Source of the DNA: Austropuccinia psidii
Lineage: Eukaryota; Basidiomycota; Pucciniomycetes; Pucciniales; Sphaerophragmiaceae
Length of the DNA stretch: 64,000 bases
NCBI GenBank assembly: GCA_023105745.1
Contig: JALGQZ010000005.1
Span: 62,672,019 to 62,736,018, forward strand
Direction: 5' to 3'
Of the stretch, positions 1-10,556 are shown one piece after another. The position numbers were made by a program, and so were the translations under genes. Below the pieces are notes generated by a model. The model was not told the DNA's origin. It searched no databases and was given only the letters and a program-made list of their open reading frames with translations. How positions within the stretch are numbered: position 1 is the stretch's first letter; each line of letters opens with the position of its first letter.

Positions 1-1620
1 AAATGTGTTTCAGATGGCCAGGACCATGATGGAATTATAAAAGAAGGAGGAGGCCATATTAAAATATAACAAATGATTTCTGATATTTTTGCTTGTATTC
101 CAGAGTTGTATAAAGCTATTACCGATGTAAACAGTCATCTTTCTGATAAAAATACATCAATCTGTGACAATCTTCAAACAAACAACTTGAGTCTGAGACA
201 AATGAATGATACACTTAAATGCTTTGAAAGAGTTTTAAGAACAATTAAAGCTTCCAATAATGATAATTCTTCTGGAATTAAGGTAAATGAACAATCTGCC
301 ATTAACAGACTAATATTCTAAATTCAATATTGATTAAATAATTGAAAAAAAGAATAAAACAAGCCATAGGTACTATCAAAGAGGATGATAAGAAAGCTCT
401 TGATGATATTTCAAAATCATTTACCAAAGTAAAGAAAAATATGGCTGCCTTGAAAAAGCATTTTGATACCTCAAGAGAGGAAATATCAAAATTGAAAATA
501 AAGTTAAATGAAGTTATATCTGATAATACTAAACAAACAGAATTATGGAATGAGCTTACATATAAAGAAGATGATCATATAAAGAATGTCATAGACCCTA
601 TACAAAGCTTGCAACATGAATTAAGAAATTAACAGAGTGAACAACTGCTAAAGACATTACCAAGAATGTCTACACCTCTAAGTCAAAATGAGGGCGCAAG
701 AATTCCCAATACACAAGTATTGGATATTGAAAATTCACAGTTAAAAAATTAATTTTCTACTTCTTTTCATAACTTGGAACCATAAATGGGCCAAGCACTC
801 TTGAAAGGAGTTCCAAAACTTAAGGAATGGCCTCACTTCAGTGGTGAAGGAGGGTATGACCATAAGGAATTCATCAGAGGTGTTGACATGATCAAAGAAG
901 ATTTTGAATTACCAGACAGATTGGTAAAAGCCAGATTTAACACCTTGTTTACCAAATCAGCTCACAGATGGTATATCAAATTGAGACAAGCACATGGGTA
1001 CCAGAGTTGGACTTGGTGGAAGACCCAAATCATTAATAAATGGGAAAATGATGCTTATAGGTTTAAAGTTGAAACTGCCTTTGAATATTCAAAATTTAAT
1101 GCTGACAAAGATAAAGCTTTACCACGGTTTTGTCAACAAAAAGACAGATTAACAGCATTATACCCTGACATGTCAGAATTTTTGATTAATAGAAAAATTC
1201 TAAAAAAAGGTGGAGGTGACTTAGAGAATGCTGTCAAGAGAAGGACTACTAAACAGTATTCAGCAGAGGATATTATTAATATATTGGAAGAAGTAACCAC
1301 CAGAACAAAAATTGGCTCTACTAGGCTGAATCTTAAAGGAAGGTTTAATACACCTTGGAAAGGTTCTGTAGACAAAAACCCCAAAGAAAATCCTAATAAT
1401 TTGAAATATAAATCTGCAGATACAATCAGGAAATGCCATATTTGCCAAAGCACTACACATTTGTCTAATACATGTCTAAGAAAGGGAAAAATTAATGAAA
1501 TTGACATTTAAAAGGACCTGATGTTGAAAAAGATGATGTAATTGAAGATAATTCAGAGGATAAATCATCAATATTTTCTGAATCATCAAAAGATATAGAA
1601 AATATCAATGTCACCTTTGA
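1..1620 (+). pseudogene. gag: gag of family-1 retrotransposon (broken)
   Basis: Gag packages the element RNA into intracellular particles. Readable pieces are at 73-321 (coiled-coil-like N-terminal part), 342-632 and 786-1511. The last holds the family core with KEWPHFSGEGGYDHKEF and, near its end, a zinc knuckle CHICQSTTHLSNTC (C-X2-C-X4-H-X4-C intact). The pieces change frame between 321 and 342, and stops interrupt 632-786, where the first residue of the core is preceded by TAA. The overlapping second frame at 1-70 (NVFQMARTMMEL) ends early at a TAA where the sister copy has CAG. Upstream gag lies outside the window. Confidence 0.88.
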
Positions 1621-1621
1621 C

Positions 1622-4600
1622 TTGTGGGAATCTTATTCACACTTGCCACAATTGAGCAATAGCCAACTTGATTTATCAAGAATTCAAGATGCACAGTTGA
1701 TGAAAACAAAACCAAACAGAGGAAAGGGTTATACAGCTGGTAACTCCTGTAAAATAGAAGTGGTAATTGACAACAAACCCAATAAACTATTACTTGACCC
1801 AGGAGCTTTCTGCTCTTATGTAGGGAAATCCTTTCTTAAAACTTGTGTACCAAATTTTGAAGAGCAACTGTTCCAATTGATGGCATAAAACTCAATAGTG
1901 CAAGTAACCCAATGAAGGCATTGGGAATATTTGAAAATAATGTCATATTTACACATATAAATGGGAATTCAAGAATCACTGTTGAATTTTTTGTTATGGA
2001 AAATTGCTCTAGTACCCATTTCATATTGGGAAATGATTATTTAGTAATGTATGGCATAGATTTACACAACAACAAAGACAGATACTTTACTATTGGAGAC
2101 AATAAGCGTCAAACATTTCCCTTTTTACCATTCAGAAGACAAATTACAGTGAACAAAGTATCACCAGCTAACTTGGAGTTAGAGAAATTCAAATCTGTAC
2201 AATTAAATGAAGCTGAAATAAGCCTTCATTTGAGTGATAAACAAGAAAATGAACTCTATTCTCTTTTATATGACCACAAAGGGGCATTTGCTTCAGATAA
2301 AGAACCCCTAGGGGCAATTATTGGTCATGAAATTGATATTATTCTTAACATTGAGAGGCCTTATCCACCAATCTTAAGAAGACATGCATATCCAGCAAGT
2401 CCAAAATCAAGAGAAGCTCTAGAAATTCATATCAAAGAACTTGAAGACCTTGGGGTAATAAGAAAGGTGGGCCACAATGAGGAATTAGAAATAACTACAC
2501 CAGCCATAGTGGCATGGCATAATGGAAAATATAGAATGATTGGGGACTTCAGGGCTCTGAACCCTTACACTGTAACAGACAGGTACCCAATGCCAAAAAT
2601 CCAAATTGTCCCCACCCAAAAATCTCAAGGAGTGTATATAAGCAGTATGGATGCCCTTAAAGGATTTCATCAGAATTGAGTGACACCAAGAGCAAGGAAA
2701 TATTTGAGAATCTTTGTTCATTGTGGAGTTTATTGATATTTGAGGATGCCTTTTGGAATCAAAAATGCACCTTTACACTTCCAAATAATGCTGAATGAAA
2801 TTTTCCCTGAAGAGCTTTCAGAAGGATGGTTAATAATCTACATTGATGATATTATTGTCTGCCCCAAAACTTGGGAAGAACATATATACAGATTATCCAG
2901 AGTTTTGACCAAAATCCAGTCTGTTAACTTGAATATTTCTTGAAAGAAATGTCATTTTGGGTTTAAAGAACTCAAAGCACTGGGATATGTGGGATCTGGA
3001 CTATCCCTTAGAATTGACAAAAACGAAGCTTCAGCAGTCTTACTGAAACCTATGCCTCAAAAAAAAAAAGTAACTTCAATCATTTTTGGGTTTTGCAGGA
3101 TATTACAGGCAACACATTAAAGATTTTTCATCCATAGAAAGACCTCTGTATAAGCTATGTGACAAAGACACAGTATTTGAAATGACTGTTGACAGAGTAA
3201 AAGCATTTTAATCTTTAAGACAAGCCTTGAACACTGCACCACTCTTACTGATGCCATACTTTAAGCCTCCCTTTAAGCTTTACATTGCTGTATCAGGCAA
3301 TGGGCTTGGTGCTGCACTTCATCAAGCCCAAATCTTAAATGATAAACTTGTTGAGGGACCCATATGTTTCATATCCAGGAAAATCAAACCAACTGAAGCC
3401 AGATAGAGTGTTAATGCCTTGGTTGGGCTTTACAAAAACTCAATTACTTTCTAGAGGGATGTGTTTTTGAAGTAATAACAGATTGGACCGCTGTTAAATC
3501 ACTTTTGAACATGAAAATACCCAACAGACTTATGCTCAGGTGGCAAATAGCTATACAAGAGCATAGGGGGAATATGAATATTGCTCATGGAGATGGAAAT
3601 ATTCATAAAAATGCATATGGACTAAGCAGATGGCCATTGCCAAATGATATTGATAATCCTTCTTATGTGCTAGAAGAAGTTTGCCCACAAATCCCAATAG
3701 AAGGAATAAGTGTTACATACTTGAACACCACCTTCTTTCAAGAAGTAAGGAACACATATACTCAAAATAAAAATTGTAGCATCTTATGACAATTACTTAA
3801 AAAAGACTGTAAAGACAACTCTCTAATACATGCCTTGGATGAAGTATGGAGGAAATCTTATGATGAAGGAAGATTTTACCTACTGGATGGGATAATTTAC
3901 CACAGAACCAAGCACACATGTGTCAGGGCAGTTGTGGACAGGTCATTCATAAATCTTGTACTAAAAGAATGCCATGACAGCCCCTTTTCAGGACATCTGT
4001 CTGAAGACAGGACAAGAGAAAAAGTGAAGACCTGTATCTGGTGGCCAATGTGGCAAAACAATGTTGCAGAGTATTGCCAAACCTGTGACAGATGTCAAAA
4101 GGCAAATAAATCCACTGGCAAGAGACTTTCAAATATGATCAAAATTCAAGAACCCAACAGACCTTGGGAAATTGTCCATATGGATTGGGTAACTGGCCTA
4201 CCACCAGGAGGTGATAGCAGTTAAAATACTTGCCTAGTGATTGTTGACAGAGTTAGTAAAACTCCTATCTTTCTACCTTGTCACAAAGATGATACAGCCA
4301 TTGCTAAAGCTCTTCTAATATGGAATAGAGTAATATCATGGACTGGCATATTTACAAATATCATTAGTGACAGAGATCCTAAATTCACCTCAGAACTGTG
4401 GACAAATCTTCACCAACTATTTGGGACAAAATTATCCTTCTCCACAGCCTACCACCCACAAACTGATGGTCTGGCTGAAAGAATGATTCAAACCTTAGGA
4501 GTTATGGTGAGAAGAATTTGTGCATATGGCCTTGAATTTAAAGATAATGCTGGCTTCACCCATGATTGGTGTACTCTTCTACCTGCACTGGAGCTGGCAT

Positions 4601-5255
4601 ACAAAACATCCAGTCATGCCAGTACCAATGGAACTCCTGCTATTTTGGAAAAAGCATGAAATCCCAAATTACCCCAGGATTCTTTAAGGAAAGATTTGGT
4701 TGAAATAAATCCTACAGCTGCCAGCTTCAAAGGACTGCTAGACAGAACCAGAAAGCATGCAGTAAGATGCATGGAAGACTCATTTGAATATGCCAAAGAT
4801 AAATGGGACAAATCCCATGCCACTCCAGATTTCAAGGTAGGGGATTTAGTACTAATATCCACCAGCAACTTCAATAACATCAAAGGATGTAAAAAGCTCA
4901 AATACTCCTTTGCAAGACCTTTTGTTATTAAGGCCCTCCATGAAGAAAATTCTGTTGAAGTAGAATTATTTGAAGAGCTTGGTAATAAGCATCCTACATT
5001 TCCAGTAAGCTTGGTGAAGCCATATAGATCTAGTGATGCTGAGAAATTTCCCTTGAGGAATAAATTTTCCCAAGTTATACCTCCTATTGAGACATCTGGT
5101 ACTAAGAAGCAAGAAACTCAAGAACCAAGAAAGTAAGGGAATACCTAGTTAGGTACAGTGACCTAACTTATGAAGATGAATGGTAAGAAGAAAAAAATAT
5201 ACCAGAAGCTACCAAACTTTGCAGAAGATTCAGACACACTAGAAATAGCAATATT
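1622..5255 (+). pseudogene. pol: pol of family-1 retrotransposon: protease, RT, RNase H, integrase, chromodomain-like tail (broken)
   Basis: Protease lies at about 1690-2130, with the active-site triplet D-P-G at 1796-1804 in place of D-T/S-G. A frameshift at about 1888-1912 separates it from the reverse transcriptase (1912-2679 and 2740-2943), which keeps YIDD. RNase H runs about 3110-3650 in several frames. Integrase has the zinc-binding H/H/C/C part at 3835-4130, then the D,D,E core: MDW near 4180, ISDRDPKF near 4365 and [13 protein letters not shown] near 4450. Stops fall at 2677, 2734, 2941, 3787, 4222 and 4657. The tail at 5130-5250 resembles a chromodomain but is frameshifted. Most lesions are single-base changes relative to the sister copy at 31905-35050. 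Confidence 0.9.
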
Positions 5256-5275
5256 ACAAAGTAATATTCTTATTT

Positions 5276-5288
5276 TAGGGGGAGGGAA
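5276..5288 (+). other. Polypurine tract of family-1 element
   Basis: The purine run TAGGGGGAGGGAA ends exactly at the first base of the 3' LTR, where plus-strand DNA synthesis is primed in LTR elements. The same string precedes the 3' LTR at 35074, and its reverse complement follows the LTR ending at 48610. Confidence 0.85.
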
Positions 5289-7126
5289 TGTGAGCCTTAG
5301 AGGTATTTTCATATACCCAAAAGACGACAAATAAAAAATTAACTTACAAATATAAATAAAATAAATTCATTTATATCATTAAAATAAAACTAAAAATATC
5401 AATATAAATTTATATAAAAAATTAAGAAGTTTCAATTATGATTTAAAAATAAAATTACATCAAAGATTTAAAATTGTAAAATGACATTTATACTTGAATA
5501 AATTAAGTAAAAATGAATTTTTAACAAAATTGTCAAAAATCAAATAAATTTGGAAAAAAGTTATATAAAAATTATTATAACCTTTTATCCAATGAAGAAA
5601 CACCTAAAATTTATTTCACCATTGTATTACTCATAAAAAATCAGGTGGGGTCACCTCTGAGTGAAACGTTTGTAGCTCAACTCTAAATAAGGTTAAATTA
5701 AGTTTTTAGTATTTTCTGTATATAAATCAAAAATCCTCAAAAGCTTAATTCAATTCACATCAAATGTAGTGTTAATCACCAAAAATTGTGTTAAAATTGA
5801 GGTGTTGTGTATATTTTAGAAGTTATGAGGAATTAAAGTATTTTCAATTGAATTCAATTGAAATGTCAAAATGTGCACATGTATTACACAAGTGAACTTT
5901 TATTTACATTAGGTATCAAGTATTAATCTATTGTACTGTAAAACCCAATTGAATTAAATATGTAAATTACAAGTATAATACATGATGAGGAATTAAAGAA
6001 AAAAATAAATTGGAAAGATTAAATTTGGGGGGGAAAAGGAACTCCAGCTCTAAGGGCGAGCTAGACCCCCGAAATCCTTGCTGACAGGCATGTGGTGTCA
6101 AACTTCACAGAAAGGTTCATCAATTTTGGCCTGGAATTGAGTCACAGGGTCTGTGACTCACTTGATAATGAGGTTTTGATACCAACCAGGGTAGTTTTAA
6201 CTGTTGCCAAGAGGGTAAAACTACCCTTAAGATAAAACAATATTAGTAAAAACAGCTTTAGCTGGCTTCTACGTCTCTTACACACATTCTGACGTGTTTT
6301 GAAGGCTCTAGTCCAGGCATTACTATAGTAATGGCTGATTCAAGGGTCTAAAATGGCTAAAAATTGCAAAAAATGGCTAAAACCAGCCCTTTTTTGGCCT
6401 AAACCAAGGTTCAATGATGCCATGATTGGCTTTTCTGTTGTCAGACTGTTTCTCACGACGGAAAAGATTAAATTTTACTTTTGGAGTAAGAAAATTGATG
6501 GCTATTAAAGAATGTCTTCTTTGCCCCACTTTTTTCTTCATGTTAGAATCTTTTGCTTTTATAATTAGTTTAAACACTGTTAAACCAATCATCAAAACAT
6601 TACAGCCACCCTTTTTAAATCATTTTGAACCTTTTAAACATGTGAGAAAATCATTATAATCATTGTGTGTAACTCTTATAATCATTTTTAACCTTGAACC
6701 ACCCCAAAACTGAATTAACGCATCTTTCATTACTGTAAACGTTGTCACTTTGTTTGCAAATCCACTCTGGTCACTTTTGGGCGTGTTTTCTCTTTAAATA
6801 TCTTTTTAAAGACTTTGTTCTTTAATTAATTGCTTGCAGTTCTTTGCGCAATTAATATCAATTGAAGTTGCTCTTGAAGAAATTTCTTTTGTAGCCTTAA
6901 ATATTTCTTGTACGGTATTTCTGGATAAATGTTTATTGTTGGTAAAACAATAAATATTTATAATATTATTGTTTTATACCAATAGAGTTATAAGCAATAA
7001 TATTGGCGTGTTTTCTCTTAAAAACAATATTTCTTACTATTTTGAATTGATTTTTTACCTTATACAAATTTTGAGGACAGGAAAAGTACTTGATTTTTAA
7101 TCAAAGTTTCATATCCACACCTTACA
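5289..7126 (+). repeat. 3' LTR, family 1 (1838 bp)
   Basis: It starts TGTGAGCCTTAG and ends CCACACCTTACA, directly after the polypurine tract. It aligns along its length with the LTRs at 26860, 35074, 10624, 45323 and (reversed) 46887. The promoter position near 6503 reads TATTAAAG, a decayed form of the TATAAAAG seen in better copies. Flanking bases to the right are CAAAT; the left flank is outside the window. Confidence 0.92.
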
Positions 7127-8357
7127 CAAATGGTCTCGCATTAACTGCGGGCCCTTGGATTTATGGTATAGATCTTTTATTTCCCTCTAGGGGTCTTTCT
7201 GGCCTTATAATAACAATTTAAATTCTTTGTTGCGTGCTTTAAATTTATTTTTTTAAATTAGAATGATTTTTTATAACTTATCTTGATTGATATAAATATG
7301 GCTCCCAAAAAACCAACCACCTCTGAAAGCAGAAGTGGGGGGTCACAGAAGGAAAATGAGCAAAAATACAGCCAAACCAAGGGTACCATGATGATCAAGG
7401 ACCCTCAATTCTCTGGAAAAAACCAAAATTTGTCTTTTTTTGTCTAATCGAGAGTCTCTTATCATTGTAGGACCCTTGTTTGTGCTATATGGGCATTTAC
7501 TTTCACGATAGGACTCCCAACTTCTCAAAACAACAGTTTTTTTTGGCGCTGTGTTGCTGTTTGTCAAAAGTGATTTGAAAAAGCAATTGAACTTCTCTTA
7601 TAATAATAACTAAATTAACTTAAAACAATTTTTTCAATATTATTTTCAATCAAAACAAATACAGGGCACCAAAGAAAACTCCCAAATGCTATTTCTAGGA
7701 GTGGGAGGGGATTTTCTGGGGGCTGGATTACTATTTTTTAACTGCAATATAAAGTGCACTTCATTCATTTGTTTTGGTATTCTTTTGAAATTTTTGGAAA
7801 AAAAAAATTCATTTTATTTTTGTTAATCCTTAATAATTATTAAAGGGAATACAGACCCCCAAAAGAAACACCCACTTCTCCAGATGAAAGTTAAAACATT
7901 TGTTGTATATAAATGATGGCTCTGTGATATTTGAAAGCCAATTTTATTTTTTTTTGGGTGGAAAACATACATCATGATTTTATTGGTTTTAATTTACCTG
8001 GAAAATCGTAGGAACAAGTTTAAGATTTGTGGCAAAAGAAGTTAAGAAAGTTTTCTTATATATATTCTCTATGTAATGAAACCAAAATAATACTCATTCC
8101 CTTTCAATCAAAATGTTTGTTATATATGTTTTTTCATTCCTTTTAAGTTGCCCCTTCCAACAATAGCCAATGAATACTCACTCATCTTCTTCTGCTGGAT
8201 CCCAAATCAAAATTCATCCAAAACATGAGCTTCAGTTGAGGACATCTGCTTGAATACATTGGTGAGCCTATTAAATAAAAAGGAGGCTATTGAATGTGAA
8301 TTGAGGGCTGTAAAATCATAAAACATTATTCAATTGGAACAACACATTTTTTCAGCC
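7127..8357. other. Unassigned flank, no supported gene
   Basis: About 1.2 kb between two elements, not matching any LTR or pol in the window. A small open frame from ATG at 7300 reads MAPKKPTTSESRSGG and ends at 7446 (48 codons). Its position after an AT-rich leader recalls a gag start, but no conserved core follows. The rest is AT-rich with T and A runs. Confidence 0.5.
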
Positions 8358-9626
8358 TGTGACTAAAATCCAGAGTACAAGGAAGAAACCCAAAATAGCA
8401 TAAATAAATGGTAGAAAAAAATACCATCAGAAATCAAACTGAACCAAAATAGATCATACATTGTATTGAATGGAAGAAGAAAGTAACCTGTTTTCAAGTA
8501 TACAACTCCCAAAACCATAGGACAAATAATAAAAAATACGGCTAGCATCAAAGCTACAGAAGGTATGTCCAAAATTAGGCTAATTAAGGGGGAAAAAAAT
8601 ATTCACCTCCCATCTAACTTCTACATATTTAGTGTGAGATATCTGAAGTGGGGTAATTTTGAAAAGAGAAAATAAGGGATTTATGTTGGTGCAATTCAGT
8701 TCCTCATAGCTCATCTAGAACAAAGGGTATGGAAAAAGTAAATCATATACAAGATTTGAGAAAAAAATCTGTGTCTCAATAATGGCCTTCAAGAGTGGTA
8801 TAACTTTGCCATATATCATGATACCCATTTAGACCGAGATCGAATTGTGTAAGCTTAGTACAGGCATACACAATGAACAAACTTTGAGCTCATTATATTG
8901 AAAATTAACAAAGCTATGGCAGTCTTAAGGTTAGAATACCATAGTTGGCCCAATACACCTTTATTGTAGGATACTATTCCATACCCTTGAATATGAGGTT
9001 TCAAGTCTACAAAGGAACTTTTTTTTTCTGAATTCTCTAATAGTATGGTTTTTATGGGGTCCCCATACAGATTCTATAAAGAATTATATGTGTAATGCAT
9101 GTCAGAAGAAGGGTATGTAGTCCCCAAAAATAATTTTCACCCTGTATTAGTGAAAAATGCCAAGATGTGTTTTCAAAACCACATCTAATAGCACTATAGG
9201 CTATAAAGGAGTGTAAAATCCACAAGCCATTCCTTGGAAGTGAAAATTCTCCACTTTTCCTATCCAAGCAGATCCAGAGGCCCTTTACACCCAGTTTCAG
9301 GATGAAAAGGGGCCTTTCCCCTTCCAAGAAAGAGAATCCCTATCTGTTTATTGAATTTCCAAATTGTACAGCTGTCAAAAACAGCTATTCTATTGGAGAT
9401 CAATCAGGTATAATATAGTAAACGTATTTTTCTGCTTATCTTAATCAATAAATTGATAATAAGTGCACCCAGGGCTTTCAGTAGTGCTCACCACAACTAT
9501 TTCTCCATAATAAAGCCCCAAATACTACTATTCAAACCTTTTTTACTATAATTTTGAATTTCAAAGTCTGATTTGAAGGTTTATATTAGATTATAATACC
9601 TGCTTTATCATAGATTTGGCCTGACA
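8358..9626 (+). repeat. 5' LTR, family 3 (1269 bp)
   Basis: It starts TGTGACTAAAATCC and ends GGCCTGACA. The direction is set by the primer-binding motif that follows at once (TTTGGGAGGCC) and by matching plus-direction copies at 21033 and 44048. The repeated landmark AAATGGTAGA with ATACCATC lies near its start (8405-8430). Confidence 0.8.
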
Positions 9627-9645
9627 TTTGGGAGGCCTGGATGTG
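9627..9645 (+). promoter_or_regulatory. Primer-binding-site region, family 3
   Basis: TTTGGGAGGCCTGGATGTG follows the LTR end directly. The same TTTGGNGGCC core sits in the same place in family 1 (28655, and reversed at 52454) and family 2 (58443), although the LTRs differ. This is the site where minus-strand synthesis is primed. I cannot name the primer. Confidence 0.6.
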
Positions 9646-10250
9646 TTTTTGGAACTATTTTTTGGATTTTTTGGTGTAGAAGTGAGTTTTTTCAAATATT
9701 TTTGCATTTGACTTATTATTCTTATTTTTATCATAAAAATATTCTAAATAAATAATCATGATATGTCAAATATCATACTTGATTACTATTTGAGTTGTGT
9801 ACAGTTTTACACCACTGTGCGTTTTCATTTTTATGAATTTTCTGACCTCCTGTATTAAATTCTAAATAGTACACTCTTAGTTTTGGAGTATTTTTCAGTA
9901 TATAAAAAAACCCTTGTCATTGTTGTCAAAACTTAAATAATCCTTGGAGTTCCAAATAACAGCTTCAGAAGGCATGTTTGAACAAATTGAAAGCTTCAAT
10001 TGATCATAATAAACCACTTTACTCAGCGTTTACTATCAATTACAGAATAACACTGTGAGATATGTGAGTTACAGCTGTAACAAAACATCTTTCAAAGAGT
10101 ATTGTAGATGTGTAAAGTGGTATGACCAATCCACAGTCACTGTAAAGAGGTGTAATACAGCGATAAACTAAACCAGAGTCTATTTTTTGACACTAAAAAG
10201 CATTTTCAGGAGTCAAAACTGACATGTAGTCCTTGTATTGTGTCTTCTAG

Positions 10251-10525
10251 TGGAAGACAACTTCATACCACTAGAAGCAAAGTCACAAGAAAACCGACCT
10301 GTGACACCCCCAGACACAGAACACATGCAGAAGGGAAAAAGAGAGAGGAAAAGTGGAAGGCTCATTAAAGCCAAGGAGGAGACACCAATTACCACTCATA
10401 GGCCCAGAAAACCAAATAGTTCTGCTTCCATACAAGTTCAACTAATCTTGATAACTTGTAAATGGAAGATAACAGTTACTAGCCCATTTGTCACTTCTTT
10501 TAAGGCTTATTATATGATGGAGTGA
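10251..10525 (+). pseudogene. Possible accessory-protein first exon, family 3
   Basis: A splice acceptor CTTCTAG ends at 10250. The following frame begins (x)TG GAA GAC AAC, matching the layout of family 2 at 58945, where the exon begins (x)TG TTT GAA GAT AAC. The frame stays open to 10525. It has a Pro/Thr-rich stretch and a basic cluster, KGKRERKSGR, that could serve as a nuclear localisation signal. It is cut off from the rest of gag by the LTR inserted at 10557. Assignment rests on position and the short EDN match. Confidence 0.4.
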
Positions 10526-10556
10526 TGTTAAGGATATTTAAAACTCTAAAAATAAC

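Larger units (their letters stand above)
1..7126 (+). mobile_element. Family-1 Ty3/gypsy chromovirus, degenerate, 5' end outside window
   Basis: The order is gag, protease, reverse transcriptase, RNase H, integrase, polypurine tract and 3' LTR, all on the plus strand. The window opens inside gag, at a point matching base 29713 of the complete copy at 26860-36919. The coding part is broken by at least ten stops and several frame changes, so this copy cannot make its own proteins. The 5' LTR and the left target-site duplication lie outside the window. Confidence 0.93.

Noticed and set aside
8358..9626. Reading this LTR as minus strand
   Set aside because: The primer-binding core TTTGGGAGGCC follows directly at 9627 on the plus strand, and the plus-strand gag-pol and 3' LTR agree with the plus direction.
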